A DNA stretch of 64,000 nucleotides from Rhodospirillum centenum SW (GTDB lineage Bacteria; Pseudomonadota; Alphaproteobacteria; Azospirillales; Azospirillaceae), in assembly GCF_000016185.1 (NCBI RefSeq), contig NC_011420.2:2128501-2192500 (forward strand), in the 5' to 3' direction. A model generated the notes under the pieces. The model saw only the letters and a list, made by a program, of their open reading frames with translations. It did not search any database and had not been told where the DNA came from. This document shows positions 8,989 through 19,067 of this stretch, in pieces. How positions within the stretch are numbered: the first letter of the stretch is position 1; the number at the start of each line of letters is the position of its first letter. A program made the translations under genes and the position numbers.

Positions 8989-10188
8989 ATGTCTGACCTG
9001 GAGACCTTCGACGCGGTGGTGGTCGGCGGCGGGCCCGCCGGCGCCACCGCCGCCACCGATCTGGCCCGCGCCGGGCGCAAGGTGCTGCTGCTGGACAAGG
9101 CCGGCCGCATCAAGCCCTGCGGCGGCGCCATCCCGCCGCGGGCGATCCGCGACTTCGACATTCCCGACGCGCTGCTGGTGGCGAAGATCACCTCGGCCCG
9201 CATGATCTCGCCGTCCGGCAAGGCGGTGGACATGCCGATCGACGGCGGCTTCGTCGGCATGGTGGACCGCGACGTGTTCGACGAGTGGCTGCGCAAGCGC
9301 GCCGCCACCTCCGGCGCCGACCGCCGCACCGGCACCTTCGAGGCGCTGGACCGCGACACCGACGGCACCGCCATCGTGCGCTACCAGCCGAAGGGCTCGC
9401 CCGACGGGACGCTGGAGAGCGTGCGCGCCCGCGTCGTGATCGGCGCGGACGGCGCCAATTCCGCCGTGGCGCGGCTGGCCCTGCCGGACGAGCAGGTGCC
9501 GCTGGTCTTCGCCTACCACGAGATCATCGAGACCCCGGCGGACGCCCGGCCCGGCGGCACCGTGGACGGCGCCCGCTGCGACGTCTACTACCAGGGCAAG
9601 TTCTCCCCGGACTTCTATTCCTGGGTCTTCCCGCACGGCCCGGCGACCAGCATCGGCACCGGCAGCATGCACAAGGGCTTCTCCCTGCGCGGCTCCATCG
9701 CCGACCTGCGGGTGGCGCTGAAGCTGGACGGCTGCAGGACCATCCGCAAGGAGGGCGCGCCGATCCCGCTGAAGCCGCGCAAGCGCTGGGACAACGGGCG
9801 CGACGTGCTGCTGGCCGGCGATGCCGCCGGCGTCGTCGCCCCGGCCTCGGGCGAGGGCATCTACTATGCGCTGGCCTGCGGCCGCGTCGCCGCCGAAGCG
9901 GTGGACGGCTTCCTGAAGACCGGCGACGTGCGCGAACTGGCGCAGGCGCGCAAGCGCTTCATGAAGGCGCATGGCCGCGTGTTCTGGATTCTCGGCATCC
10001 TCCAGAAATTCTGGTACAGCAGCGACAAACGGCGGGAACGCTTCGTCAGCATCTGCCAGGACAAGGACGTCCAGAAGCTGACGTGGGAAGCCTACATGAA
10101 CAAGGAACTGGTGCGCGCCCGGCCCGCCGCCCATGTGCGCATCTTCTTCAAGGATCTGGCGCACCTGTTCGGACTGGTGCCGCCCTGA
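8989..10188 (+). CDS. bchP: Geranylgeranyl reductase
   Basis: A 399-residue FAD-dependent reductase that converts the geranylgeranyl tail of bacteriochlorophyll (or GGPP) to phytyl. The Rossmann motif [19 protein letters not shown] is at the N-terminus, followed by the family mark [12 protein letters not shown]. The FAD-binding [20 protein letters not shown] lies in the second half, then the BchP-type tail with [22 protein letters not shown] 8989 is preferred because GAGGGGG lies ten bases upstream; an in-frame GTG at 8980 is too close to it. bchI follows after 52 bases. Confidence 0.95.
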   Translation: MSDLETFDAVVVGGGPAGATAATDLARAGRKVLLLDKAGRIKPCGGAIPPRAIRDFDIPDALLVAKITSARMISPSGKAVDMPIDGGFVGMVDRDVFDEWLRKRAATSGADRRTGTFEALDRDTDGTAIVRYQPKGSPDGTLESVRARVVIGADGANSAVARLALPDEQVPLVFAYHEIIETPADARPGGTVDGARCDVYYQGKFSPDFYSWVFPHGPATSIGTGSMHKGFSLRGSIADLRVALKLDGCRTIRKEGAPIPLKPRKRWDNGRDVLLAGDAAGVVAPASGEGIYYALACGRVAAEAVDGFLKTGDVRELAQARKRFMKAHGRVFWILGILQKFWYSSDKRRERFVSICQDKDVQKLTWEAYMNKELVRARPAAHVRIFFKDLAHLFGLVPP

Positions 10189-10240
10189 GGCCGACGATGA
10201 CCGACGCCACGATGACTGGAACCAAGGGACTGCGGGAGTG

Positions 10241-11398
10241 ATGAAGAAGATGGATGCCGACTCCCCGGGCTCCGTGATGGAGCGCGCCCCCGCCGTCGCC
10301 GCGACGAAGGGGGCCGCCAAGCGCGCTCCCCGCGGCAAGCGGGCCGAGGAGACGCCGGTCGCGGCCCCGGCCGAGGCCCCCAAGCGCCTGCCCTTCCCCT
10401 TCTCAGCCATCGTCGGGCAGGAGGAGATGAAGCTGGCGCTGCTGATCGCCGCCGTGGATCAGAGCGTCGGCGGCGTCATGGTCTTCGGTGACCGCGGCAC
10501 CGGCAAGTCCACGGCCGTCCGCGCCCTGGCCGCCCTGCTGCCGCCCATGCTGGCGATCGACGGCTGCCGCTACAACTGCGACCCGGCCAAGCCCTGCGCC
10601 GAATGCCGCGCCCGGGCGGCGGACGCGCCGCTGCACGCCAAGCGCGTCCCGGTGCCGGTGGTGGACCTGCCGCTGGGCGCCACGGAGGACCGCGTGGTCG
10701 GTGCGCTGGACCTGGAGCGCGCCCTGGCGAAAGGCGAGAAGGCGTTCGAGCCGGGCCTGCTGGCCCGCGCCCACCGCGGCTTCCTCTACATCGACGAGGT
10801 GAACCTGCTGGAGGATCACCTGGTCGATCTGCTGCTGGACGTCGCCGCCTCGGGCGAGAACGTCGTCGAGCGCGAGGGGCTGAGCATCCGCCATCCGGCC
10901 CGCTTCGTCCTGGTCGGCTCCGGCAATCCCGAGGAGGGCGAGCTGCGGCCGCAGCTCCTGGACCGCTTCGGCCTGTCGGTGGAGGTGAAGACCCCGACCG
11001 TGCTGCAGGACCGGATCGAGGTGGTGCGCCGCCGCGACGCGTTCGAGCACGATCCCGCCGCCTTCTGCGAGCGCTGGCACAAGGAAGAAGCGGCGCTGAG
11101 CCGCCGCATCGAATCCGCCCGCGACCATCTTTCCTCGGTCAAGGTGCCGGACACGGTGCTGGAGCATGCCGCCCAGCTCTGCATGACGCTGGGGGCCGAC
11201 GGCCTGCGCGGCGAGCTGACCCTGATGCGGGCTGCGCGGGCGCTGGCCGCGCTGGACGGCGATGCGGAGGTGACGGACGCGCATCTGCGCAAGGTCGCCC
11301 CCGCCGCCCTGCGCCACCGCCTGCGGCGCAACCCGCTGGACGAGGCCGGTTCCTCCGTGCGCATCGAGCGGGCGTTGCAGGAGATGTTCGGCGAATGA
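10241..11398 (+). CDS. bchI: Magnesium chelatase AAA+ subunit I
   Basis: A 385-residue ATPase subunit that, with BchD, drives Mg insertion into protoporphyrin IX on BchH. Walker A is GDRGTGKST (residues 83-91) and Walker B is [25 protein letters not shown] and the sensor motif [21 protein letters not shown] are typical of BchI/ChlI. The first 48 residues are an Ala/Lys/Arg-rich extension without family similarity. GGGAG precedes the ATG. bchD overlaps by 4 bases. Confidence 0.96.
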   Translation: MKKMDADSPGSVMERAPAVAATKGAAKRAPRGKRAEETPVAAPAEAPKRLPFPFSAIVGQEEMKLALLIAAVDQSVGGVMVFGDRGTGKSTAVRALAALLPPMLAIDGCRYNCDPAKPCAECRARAADAPLHAKRVPVPVVDLPLGATEDRVVGALDLERALAKGEKAFEPGLLARAHRGFLYIDEVNLLEDHLVDLLLDVAASGENVVEREGLSIRHPARFVLVGSGNPEEGELRPQLLDRFGLSVEVKTPTVLQDRIEVVRRRDAFEHDPAAFCERWHKEEAALSRRIESARDHLSSVKVPDTVLEHAAQLCMTLGADGLRGELTLMRAARALAALDGDAEVTDAHLRKVAPAALRHRLRRNPLDEAGSSVRIERALQEMFGE

Positions 11399-13200
11399 GC
11401 ACGGACGCCGCCCGCGCGACTCCCGGTGCCGATCCGCGCTGGGTGGACGCGGCGACGGCAGCCGCCCTGTTCGCCGTCGATCCCGTGGGCACCCAGGGCG
11501 TGGCCATCCGCGCCCTGGCGGGTCCGGTGCGCGACCGCTGGCTGGACCTGCTGCGCACCCTGATGCCGTCCGGCGCACCGATCCGGCGGATGCCGCTGCA
11601 CGTCACCGACGGCAACCTGCTGGGCGGGCTGGATCTGGCCGCGACCCTCAGGGCCGGCCGCCCCGTCGTCGGCCGCGGCCTGCTGGCCGAGGCGGACGGC
11701 GGCGCCGTCGTCGTCGCCATGGCCGAGCGGCTGCCGCCCGGCACGGCGGCGAAGCTGGCGGCCGTGCTCGATTCGGGCGAGGTGCGGATGGAGCGCGACG
11801 GTATCGCGCTGAGCAGCCGCGCCGCGCTGGGCATCGTCGCCCTGGACGAGGGGATCGAGGAGGACGAGCGTCCGCCCGAAGCCCTGATGGACCGGCTGGC
11901 CTTCCACATCGACCTGGCCGGACTGCCCTACCGCGAGATCGACCTGACCCCTGTCGAGACCGACGAGGTGCTGGAGGCGCGCGCCCTGCTGCCGCAGGTC
12001 GTCCTCGGTCCCGAGACGGTGGAGGCGATGTGCTCCACGGCCATGGCGCTGGGCATCGACAGCGTGCGCGCGCCCCTGCTGGCCCTGCGCGTGGCGCGGG
12101 CCGCGGCCGCCCTGGCCGGCCGTACCGCCGTCGGGCGGGAGGAGGCGTCCATCGCCGCCCGGCTGGTGCTGGCGCCGCGCGCCACCATGCTGCCGCCGTC
12201 CGATGAGCCGCAGGAGGAGGACGAGCCCCCGCCGCCGGAGGAGCCGGACGAGCCCGAGACCCCGCCCGATCCGCCCGAACAGAACGAGGGCGACGAGAAC
12301 AAGCCCCTGGAGGACGTGGTGCTGGAGGCGGCCAAGGCCGCCATCCCCGCCGGGCTGCTGGCGAAGCTGATGGCCGAGGGGCTGTCGCGCTCCCGCTCGC
12401 CCCAGGGCGGCCGGGCCGGCGCCACCCAGACCGGCGGCACCCGCGGCCGCCCGGCCGGCGTGCGCCGGGGCGAGCCCAAGGCCGGCACCCGGCTGAACGT
12501 GATCGAGACCCTGCGCGCCGCCGCCCCCTGGCAGCCGCTGCGCCGCCGCGCCGGCGGCGAGGGCCAGACCCGGGTCGAGGTCCGCAAGGACGACATGCGG
12601 GTCAACCGCATCAAACGGAAGTCGCAGACGGCGACCATCTTCGTCGTCGATGCCTCCGGTTCCGCCGCCTTCCAGCGGCTGGCCGAGGCGAAGGGCGCGG
12701 TCGAGCTGCTGCTGGCGGACTGCTACGTGCGCCGCGACCAGGTGGCGCTGCTGGCCTTCCGTGGCATGGAGGCGGAGCTGCTGCTGCCGCCCACCCGGTC
12801 GCTGGTGCGCGCCAAGCGCAGCCTGGCCGGGCTGCCGGGCGGCGGCGGCACGCCGCTGGCCGCCGGCATTGACGCCGCCGGCGCCCTGGCCGACGCGCTG
12901 CGCCGGCGGGGCGTCACGCCCACCGTGGTGATGCTGACCGACGGTCGCGCCAACGTGGCGCGCGACGGCGGCAAGGGCCGGCAGAAGGGCGAGCAGGATG
13001 CGCTGGCGGCGGCGAAGCAGTTCCGCATCACGGGGCTGACGGCGCTGGTGATCGACACCTCGCAGCGCCCCGACCCGGCGGCGCGGCAGGTGGCGGGGGA
13101 GATGGGGGCGCTCTACGTGCCCCTCCCCTATGCCGACGCGGCGGCCCTGTCGGGCGTCGTGCGGGCGGCGGCTCCCCGCCCGGCCTCGCAGGTCCGGTGA
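11395..13200 (+). CDS. bchD: Magnesium chelatase subunit D
   Basis: A 601-residue protein with three parts. Residues 1-265 are an AAA-like domain without a functional Walker A ([16 protein letters not shown] in its place). About 268-302 is an acidic Pro/Glu linker. From about 400 comes a von Willebrand A domain with the MIDAS motif D419-x-S421-x-S423 followed by LTDGRAN. BchD forms the platform ring with BchI hexamers and couples ATP hydrolysis to the BchH catalytic subunit. Its start overlaps the bchI stop (ATGA). Confidence 0.96.
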   Translation: MSTDAARATPGADPRWVDAATAAALFAVDPVGTQGVAIRALAGPVRDRWLDLLRTLMPSGAPIRRMPLHVTDGNLLGGLDLAATLRAGRPVVGRGLLAEADGGAVVVAMAERLPPGTAAKLAAVLDSGEVRMERDGIALSSRAALGIVALDEGIEEDERPPEALMDRLAFHIDLAGLPYREIDLTPVETDEVLEARALLPQVVLGPETVEAMCSTAMALGIDSVRAPLLALRVARAAAALAGRTAVGREEASIAARLVLAPRATMLPPSDEPQEEDEPPPPEEPDEPETPPDPPEQNEGDENKPLEDVVLEAAKAAIPAGLLAKLMAEGLSRSRSPQGGRAGATQTGGTRGRPAGVRRGEPKAGTRLNVIETLRAAAPWQPLRRRAGGEGQTRVEVRKDDMRVNRIKRKSQTATIFVVDASGSAAFQRLAEAKGAVELLLADCYVRRDQVALLAFRGMEAELLLPPTRSLVRAKRSLAGLPGGGGTPLAAGIDAAGALADALRRRGVTPTVVMLTDGRANVARDGGKGRQKGEQDALAAAKQFRITGLTALVIDTSQRPDPAARQVAGEMGALYVPLPYADAAALSGVVRAAAPRPASQVR

Positions 13201-13228
13201 GGGGACGCATGCTCCGGAGTCGCCCCGC

Positions 13229-14119
13229 ATGATCCCGATGAACGGGCCGGACTGGTCGCAGGAGGGCCGGGACTGGCCGAACCGCGAGTTCAGCAGCTTC
13301 GTCACGGCGGCGGGGCTGCGCTGGCATGTGCAGCGGATGGGCAGCGGCCCGGTGCTGCTGCTGGTCCACGGCACCGGCGCGGCGACGCATTCCTGGCGCG
13401 ACCTCGCCCCGCTTCTCTCCAAGTGGTTCACGGTGGTGGCGCCGGACCTGCCCGGGCACGGCTTCACCGCGGCGCCGTCGGTCAGCCGGCTCTCGCTGCC
13501 GGGCATGGCGCGGGCGCTGGACGGGCTGCTGAAGACGCTGGGCGTCACGCCGTCGCTGGTGGTGGGCCATTCCGCCGGCGCCGCCATCCTGACGCGGATG
13601 GCGCTGGACGGCATGATCGCGCCGCGGGCGATCATCTCCCTGAACGGGGCCTTTCTGCCCTTCCGGGAGGAGCAGGGCCGGTTCTTCTCCACCCTGGCCA
13701 AGCTGCTGGTGCTGAACCCGTTCGTGCCGCGCCTGTTCGCCTGGCGTGCGGCCGACCGGCACTCGGTGGAGCGGCTGATCGCGGGCACCGGCTCCGCCCT
13801 GGGCGGGTCGGGGGTGGACTATTACACGCGGGTGCTGCGCTATCCGCGTCATGTCGCCGCCGCCCTGGGCATGATGGCGAACTGGGATCTGGTGCCGCTG
13901 GTCCGCGACCTGCCCCGGCTGAAGTGCCGGCTGGTGCTGGTGGCCGGCAGCGCCGACCATGCCGTGCCGCCGCATCAGGCCGAGCGGATCGCGGCACGGG
14001 TGCCCGAGTCGGACATCGAGACCCTGCCGAAACTGGGCCATCTGGCGCATGAGGAACGGCCCGACCTGGTGGCCGACATCATCCTGCGCGTGGCGCGGCA
14101 GACCGGCGTCATCCGCTGA
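13229..14119 (+). CDS. bchO: Magnesium-chelatase accessory alpha/beta hydrolase
   Basis: A 296-residue alpha/beta hydrolase. It has the oxyanion region LLVHGTGAATHSWRDL, a nucleophile elbow GHSAG and a final GHLAHEERPDLVADII containing the likely catalytic His. BchO follows bchD in most purple bacteria. It is needed for full chelatase function in some species, but its substrate is not known. ATG at 13229 (MIPMNGPDW) is chosen; 13238 is an in-frame alternative. It is 28 bases after bchD. Confidence 0.9.
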   Translation: MIPMNGPDWSQEGRDWPNREFSSFVTAAGLRWHVQRMGSGPVLLLVHGTGAATHSWRDLAPLLSKWFTVVAPDLPGHGFTAAPSVSRLSLPGMARALDGLLKTLGVTPSLVVGHSAGAAILTRMALDGMIAPRAIISLNGAFLPFREEQGRFFSTLAKLLVLNPFVPRLFAWRAADRHSVERLIAGTGSALGGSGVDYYTRVLRYPRHVAAALGMMANWDLVPLVRDLPRLKCRLVLVAGSADHAVPPHQAERIAARVPESDIETLPKLGHLAHEERPDLVADIILRVARQTGVIR

Positions 14120-14153
14120 TCCGCCCTGCACCGCCCGCGGCGGCGTGCCTCAC

Positions 14154-14170
14154 CCCCGCTGCTTGCGGGG
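14154..14170 (+). terminator. Hairpin after bchO
   Basis: CCCCGC/GCGGGG with a 5-base loop, flanked by GTGCC and GGCAC that can extend the stem. There is no T tract, so it may attenuate rather than end the transcript before the next gene at 14229. Confidence 0.3.
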
Positions 14171-14228
14171 CACCTTCCGCGGTCCAATGTGTTTGCCGAG
14201 GCAGACCGCGGACCGAAGGAGCCCTGCC

Positions 14229-15155
14229 ATGACGCGTGCGTATTCCCCCCTGCCGCCGGCCGTCGCCGGCGATTTCCGCGAAACCGTGGGACGGGCGGGC
14301 CGGCTGGGATTCTATGTCGGCGGACCGATGCCGGGCGACGGCGAGCATCCCCTGCTGCTGATCCACTCCATCAACGCCGCCGGCTCCGCCTACGAGGTGC
14401 GGCCGATCTTCGAGCGCGCCGTGCGGACGCGGCGGGTCTTCGCCGTGGACCTGCCCGGCTTCGGCCGCTCTGACCGCAGCGACCGCCGGTACGACCCGCG
14501 GCTCTACACCGATGCGGTGCACGAGATGCTGGACGTGATCGCGGCGGAGCACGGGATGCGGCCGGTGGACGTGCTGGCCCTGTCGCTCTCTTCCGAATTC
14601 GCGGCCCGCGCCACGGCGGAACGACCCGAGCGGGTCCGCACCCTGACCCTGGTCACGCCGACCGGCTTCAGCCGCCCGGAGTCGCGGGTGATGCGCGTGC
14701 CCGGCGGGACGCGGGAGGTGCCGGGTCTCTATGCCGCCCTGTCCGTGCGGCTGTGGAGCCAGGGGCTCTACGACCTGCTGGTGAAGCCGCGGAGCATCCG
14801 CTACTTCCTGAAGCGCACCTGGGGGGCCGACCACTTCGACGAGGGGCTGGCCGACTACGACGACCTGACGACGCACCAGCCCGGCGCCCGCTTCGCGCCC
14901 TTGGCCTTCCTCTCCGGCCGGCTGTTCAGCGCCGACATCCGGCTGGTCTACGAGAAGCTGGCCCTGCCGGTCTGGGTGCCGCACGCGACCCGCGGCGACT
15001 TCCAGAACTTCAGCGGCGCGGGCTGGGCCCGGAACCTGCCGAACTGGCATTTCCAGCCCTGTCCGACCGGCGCCCTGCCGCATTTCGAGATGCCGGACGT
15101 GTTCATGGCGGATCTCTACCGCTTCCTGGCCCAGACGCGCGCCGAAGCCGCCTGA
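14229..15155 (+). CDS. Alpha/beta hydrolase between bchO and crtI
   Basis: A 308-residue protein of the alpha/beta hydrolase fold, with LLLIHSINAAGSAYEVRPIF as the oxyanion strand-loop, then VFAVDLPGFGRSDRSD and TLVTPTGFSRPE. The nucleophile elbow reads A117-L-S119-L-S121 instead of GxSxG. Ser is kept but both flanking Gly are replaced. The likely late His/Asp segment (LPHFEMPDVFMADLYRF) is less typical. It lies 109 bases after bchO and 180 before crtI. Location suggests a pigment-related job, but the substrate cannot be read from sequence. Confidence 0.85.
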   Translation: MTRAYSPLPPAVAGDFRETVGRAGRLGFYVGGPMPGDGEHPLLLIHSINAAGSAYEVRPIFERAVRTRRVFAVDLPGFGRSDRSDRRYDPRLYTDAVHEMLDVIAAEHGMRPVDVLALSLSSEFAARATAERPERVRTLTLVTPTGFSRPESRVMRVPGGTREVPGLYAALSVRLWSQGLYDLLVKPRSIRYFLKRTWGADHFDEGLADYDDLTTHQPGARFAPLAFLSGRLFSADIRLVYEKLALPVWVPHATRGDFQNFSGAGWARNLPNWHFQPCPTGALPHFEMPDVFMADLYRFLAQTRAEAA

Positions 15156-15307
15156 GCCTCGCCCGGCGACGGTGTCGCGGGGGAGGCGTCGGGGACCCTG
15201 TACCGCCGTGGGGGTAGGCGGATAAGCCTTTGGCCTGCAAAAGATTCCGCGGTTCTTCCGGAGATCGTCCGGGAGACCGCGATGCTATGTCGCCGGGCCT
15301 AGCCAAG

Positions 15308-15325
15308 TGTCCATTTCCTGGTAAA
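15308..15325 (+). promoter_or_regulatory. Degenerate PpsR/CrtJ-like site before crtI
   Basis: TGTCCATTTCCTGGTAAA fits TGT-N12-AAA, one base off the consensus, ten bases before the crtI start. A single imperfect match is weak evidence; it is listed because crt genes are usual PpsR targets. Confidence 0.25.
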
Positions 15326-15335
15326 TACTCATGCC

Positions 15336-16865
15336 ATGAACGGACAGACTTCCCAGGGCACGCGGCACCCGCGCTCAACGCCGCCCCATGCGATCGTCAT
15401 CGGCAGCGGCTTCGGCGGCCTGGCCGCTGCGGTCAGGCTCGGCGCGCGCGGCTACAGGGTCACGGTGCTGGAGCGGCTGGACGCGCCCGGCGGCCGGGCC
15501 TCCGTATTCCGGCAGGACGGGTTCACCTTCGACGCGGGGCCGACCATCGTGACGGCCCCGTTCCTGTTCGAGGATCTGTGGACGCTCTGCGGCAAGCGGA
15601 TGGCGGACGATGTGGAACTGCGGGAGATGAACCCGTACTACCGCATCCGCTTCCACGACGGTGAGGTCTTCACCTACAGCGGCGACCCCGAAGCCATGCG
15701 GGCCGAGGTGGGGCGCATCTCCCCTGAGGACGTCGCCGGGTACGAGGGCTTCCTCAAGGCCAGCGAGGAGCGCTTCCGCATCGGCTTCACCGAGCTGGCG
15801 CACGCCCCCTTCGGCTCCGTCATGGACATGCTGAAGGTGGCGCCGGACCTGCTGCGCCTCTCCGGCTACCGTTCCGTCTACGATCTGGTGGCGAAACACC
15901 TGCGCAACGAACGGCTGCGGACCATCTTCAGCTACCATCCGCTGCTGGTCGGCGGGAACCCGTTCGCCGCCAGCTCCATCTACGCCATGATCGCGTATCT
16001 GGAGCGGCACTGGGGCGTCCACTGGGCCATGGGCGGCACCGGCAGTCTGGTGAAGGGGCTGGTCGGGCTGATCGAGGGCCAGGGCAACACGGTCCGCTGC
16101 AACGCCGACGTCGCCCGCATCCTGGTGAAGGATGGCCGCGCCGTGGGCGTCCGGCTCGCCTCGGGCGAGGAGCTGGCGTCCGACATCGTCGTCTCCAACG
16201 CCGATTCGGCCTGGACCTACCGGCATCTGCTGGCACCGGAGGAGCGCCACCGCTGGACCGACCGCAAGGTGGAGCGGTCGCGCTATTCGATGGGCCTGTT
16301 CGTCTGGTACTTCGGCACGAACCGCCGCTACGACGACGTCACCCACCACACGATCATGATGGGCCCGCGCTACCGCGGCCTGCTGGACGACATCTTCAAC
16401 CGCAAGATCCTGGCGGACGATTTCAGCATCTACCTGCACCGGCCGACGGCGACCGATCCGGCGATGGCGCCGGAGGGCTGCGACACCTTCTATGCCCTGG
16501 TCCCCGTTCCCAACCTGGACGGCGGCCCGGACTGGAGCGGGCCGGCGGCCGAGCAGTTCCGCCAGCGGGTGCAGCGCCACCTGTCGGCGACGCTGCTGCC
16601 CGGGCTGGAGGAGACCGTCGTCACCTCCAAGGTGATGACGCCGCTGGATTTCCGCGACCGCTACCTGTCCCTCAAGGGGGCCGGGTTCGGGCTGGAGCCG
16701 GTGCTGCTGCAGAGCGCCTGGTTCCGCCCGCACAATGCCAGCGAGGAGGTCAAGGGCCTGTACCTCGTGGGCGCCGGCACGCATCCCGGAGCGGGCATGC
16801 CGGGCGTGCTCTCCTCCGCCCGGGTCCTCGATACGGTGGTGCCGGATGCAGCAGCCCTTGCTTGA
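15336..16865 (+). CDS. crtI: Phytoene desaturase
   Basis: A 509-residue FAD-dependent desaturase. The N-terminal dinucleotide-binding fold AIVIGSGFGGLAAAVRL is followed by LERLDAPGGRASVFRQDGF. The C-terminal CrtI signature is GLYLVGAGTHPGAGMPGVLSS. It introduces three or four double bonds into phytoene to make neurosporene or lycopene at the membrane. crtB begins 20 bases before its stop, so the two are translationally coupled. Product extent (three versus four steps) cannot be told from sequence. Confidence 0.96.
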   Translation: MNGQTSQGTRHPRSTPPHAIVIGSGFGGLAAAVRLGARGYRVTVLERLDAPGGRASVFRQDGFTFDAGPTIVTAPFLFEDLWTLCGKRMADDVELREMNPYYRIRFHDGEVFTYSGDPEAMRAEVGRISPEDVAGYEGFLKASEERFRIGFTELAHAPFGSVMDMLKVAPDLLRLSGYRSVYDLVAKHLRNERLRTIFSYHPLLVGGNPFAASSIYAMIAYLERHWGVHWAMGGTGSLVKGLVGLIEGQGNTVRCNADVARILVKDGRAVGVRLASGEELASDIVVSNADSAWTYRHLLAPEERHRWTDRKVERSRYSMGLFVWYFGTNRRYDDVTHHTIMMGPRYRGLLDDIFNRKILADDFSIYLHRPTATDPAMAPEGCDTFYALVPVPNLDGGPDWSGPAAEQFRQRVQRHLSATLLPGLEETVVTSKVMTPLDFRDRYLSLKGAGFGLEPVLLQSAWFRPHNASEEVKGLYLVGAGTHPGAGMPGVLSSARVLDTVVPDAAALA

Positions 16866-17964
16866 GTCGGCCCCCCGGCCCGTCCTCAACCGCTTCGCGC
16901 CGGAGCGGGGCGATCTCGTCGTCTGTCGGGAGATGCTGCGGACGGGATCGCGCAGCTTCCAGGCCGCCTCGCTGCTGCTGCCGACGCAGGTGCGGGAGGC
17001 GGCGACCGGGCTCTACGCCTTCTGCCGCATGGCGGACGATGCCGTGGACCTGGGCGACGGCGGGCAGGACGTGCTGGACCGGCTGAACGAGCGGCTGGAC
17101 CGTGCCTATGCAGGGACTCCCATCGACGATCCGGTCGATCGCGCCTTCGCCCGTGTGGTGGCCCGCTACGGCATCCCGAAGGCCCTGCCGGCGGCGCTGA
17201 TCGAGGGCTTCGCCTGGGACGCTGCCGGCCGGCGTTATGAGGATCTGTCGGGCCTGTTCGACTATTCGGCCCGCGTCGCCGGCACGGTCGGCGCCATGAT
17301 GACCCTGCTGATGGGGGTGCGCGACCCGGGGGCGCTGGCGCGGGCTGCCGACCTGGGCGTGGCGATGCAGCTTTCCAACATCGCCCGCGACGTGGGCGAG
17401 GATGCCCGCAACGGCCGCATCTATCTGCCGCTCTCCTGGCTGCGCGAGGCGGGGATCGACCCCGAGGCGTGGCTGGCCGACCCCGACGGCACCCCCGGCA
17501 TCGACCGGCTGGTGCGCCGCCTGCTGAAGGTGGCGGATGATCTCTATGTCCGGGCCGAGTCCGGCATCGTCCGGCTGCCGGTGGGCTGCCGTCCGGGCAT
17601 CTATGCCGCGCGCTTCCTCTATGCCGAGATCGGCCGCGAGGTGGAGCGGCTGGGACCGCAGGCGGTGTGCCGCCGCGCCGTCGTCTCCGGCCGGCGCAAG
17701 CTGGCGCTGCTGCTGCGGGCACTGGCCGCCAGCCCGCATCCGCGCGGCCCGGCCTCGGCCCCCCCGCTGGCGGAGACCGCCTTCCTGGTGGAGGCCGTGC
17801 GCAACCATCCCGCCCCGGCCCATCGCCACGCCGGTCCCCAGCGCCTGGAAGACCGGCTGATCTGGGTCCTGGATCTGTTCGAACGCCTGGAACGCTCCGA
17901 GCGCGAGTCCAATCCCGACTACCGATACCGTCGGCGGCCCGTGGTGGGCCTGGAAAACACCTGA
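16846..17964 (+). CDS. crtB: Phytoene synthase
   Basis: A 372-residue squalene/phytoene synthase that condenses two GGPP to phytoene. The two Asp-rich motifs are DDAVDLGDGG near residue 65 and NIARDVGEDARNGRIYLP in the middle; YAFCRMADDAVD and EGFAWDA are further family marks. It is somewhat longer than typical (about 340) because of an Arg/Pro-rich tail after residue 330. It overlaps crtI by 20 bases and is followed after 33 bases by a small membrane protein gene. Confidence 0.96.
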   Translation: MQQPLLESAPRPVLNRFAPERGDLVVCREMLRTGSRSFQAASLLLPTQVREAATGLYAFCRMADDAVDLGDGGQDVLDRLNERLDRAYAGTPIDDPVDRAFARVVARYGIPKALPAALIEGFAWDAAGRRYEDLSGLFDYSARVAGTVGAMMTLLMGVRDPGALARAADLGVAMQLSNIARDVGEDARNGRIYLPLSWLREAGIDPEAWLADPDGTPGIDRLVRRLLKVADDLYVRAESGIVRLPVGCRPGIYAARFLYAEIGREVERLGPQAVCRRAVVSGRRKLALLLRALAASPHPRGPASAPPLAETAFLVEAVRNHPAPAHRHAGPQRLEDRLIWVLDLFERLERSERESNPDYRYRRRPVVGLENT

Positions 17965-17997
17965 TCGTCTTCGACCCCAAGAGGGAAAGTCCGCGCC

Positions 17998-18459
17998 ATG
18001 TTCAGCTTCGGCCTCCTCAAGATGACCTTCGCCTTCGGGCTGTTCCTGGCCTTCCTGTTCTACGAACTGTGGTCCATCCGGCGCGAACTCGCCCGCACGC
18101 GGGCACAGGCTGCCGCCGCACCGGTGGAATCCCCGGCCGCCGATTCGCCCCCCCTGGCCGCCGCCCCGGTCGCCCTGGCCGCTGCCGCCGTGGTGGCCGC
18201 GACCGCGGACACTGCCGCCGCCGCTGAAACCGCGGCAGAGCCGGTGGCAACCGACTCCGCTCCTGTCGAGCCGGTTTCTGCCGAAGAGCCGACGGCAGAG
18301 CCGGTGGCTACCGACTCCGCGGAGGAGCCGGCCACGCCCGGGACGGATACCGTGACCGCCGCCGCGGAGACGGACAGCGTCGCCATCGAGACCGCCGCCG
18401 AGACCGCCGCCGAGACCGAGGAGCCCGCGACGGTTCCCGCCGCCGGAATCAGCGCCTGA
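17998..18459 (+). CDS. Membrane-anchored Ala/Glu/Thr-rich protein
   Basis: A 153-residue protein. Residues 4-22 form one hydrophobic helix (FGLLKMTFAFGLFLAFLFY), followed by WSIRRELARTR. The remaining 120 residues are low complexity, rich in Ala, Glu, Pro and Thr, and contain a repeated AEPVATDSA block. By the positive-inside rule the charged RR segment, and so the tail, would be cytoplasmic. GAGGGAAAG precedes the start. It lies 33 bases after crtB and is probably co-transcribed. No family is recognised. Confidence 0.6.
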   Translation: MFSFGLLKMTFAFGLFLAFLFYELWSIRRELARTRAQAAAAPVESPAADSPPLAAAPVALAAAAVVAATADTAAAAETAAEPVATDSAPVEPVSAEEPTAEPVATDSAEEPATPGTDTVTAAAETDSVAIETAAETAAETEEPATVPAAGISA

Positions 18460-18752
18460 AACCCGACGACAGGGGGGCCGGCCACGGTCCGCCCCCCTGC
18501 CCCCTCTTCTGATCTTTTCTCCGGCCCTTGCCCGTTGCCCTGACGGCCCGCGGAACACCGCCCAGGGCTTCCCAGGGCCTCAGCCGGCAGACCCAGCCGT
18601 TGCGGGCCGTTCCGCGCGGCTGTCATCTTCCTCCCTTGGAGATCATCCCATCGGGAACGCCCGTCCGACCCGCCTGTTGAGCGCGGGAACGGGTGGGCGT
18701 GACCGCATGACGGCAGCCCGCCTCCCGAGACACTGACGGAGGACAGGCAGCC

Positions 18753-18986
18753 ATGGGCGATCTCATGACCGGCAATTTCATCTTCATCCTGGCCCTTGGG
18801 ACTCTGGTGATCGTGCTCGCCTACGCGGTCTACCAGTGGGCGCACATCCGGAAGAAGCGGAAGGACGCTGGCGAGACCGAAGGCGTCGGCGCCGGCACGC
18901 GCCAGGTCCTCATGGAGAACGAGGCCATCGCCCGCGAGAAGGGCAGCGCCACCACCCGCCCGGCCGGCGCCGACCGCCGGCCCTGA
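18753..18986 (+). CDS. Small single-span membrane protein
   Basis: A 77-residue protein with one transmembrane helix (about residues 8-29, NFIFILALGTLVIVLAYAVY). A basic stretch HIRKKRKD follows, then a short soluble tail ending TTRPAGADRRP. GGAGGA nine bases upstream supports the ATG. It lies 293 bases after the preceding gene; I saw no clear promoter in that gap. No family is recognised. It could be a cbb3-oxidase-Q-like or assembly microprotein, but nothing in the sequence decides this. Confidence 0.6.
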   Translation: MGDLMTGNFIFILALGTLVIVLAYAVYQWAHIRKKRKDAGETEGVGAGTRQVLMENEAIAREKGSATTRPAGADRRP

Positions 18987-18996
18987 CGGACCAGCT

Positions 18997-19030
18997 CCGG
19001 GGCGGTCGGCGTCAGAGCCGGCCGCCCCGG
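18997..19030. terminator. Bidirectional hairpin between the small membrane protein gene and crtC
   Basis: CCGGGGCGG/CCGCCCCGG (9-bp stem) with an inner partly paired segment lies between convergent genes and could stop transcription from both sides. Confidence 0.5.
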
Positions 19031-19067
19031 GCGTTCCTTTCGCCCTGGCCCGTCCGCGAGCCGCCCT

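Noticed and set aside
10816-13788. A 990-codon minus-strand frame opposite bchI, bchD and bchO
   Set aside because: Low-complexity antisense with no motif; the plus strand has AAA+, MIDAS and hydrolase motifs.
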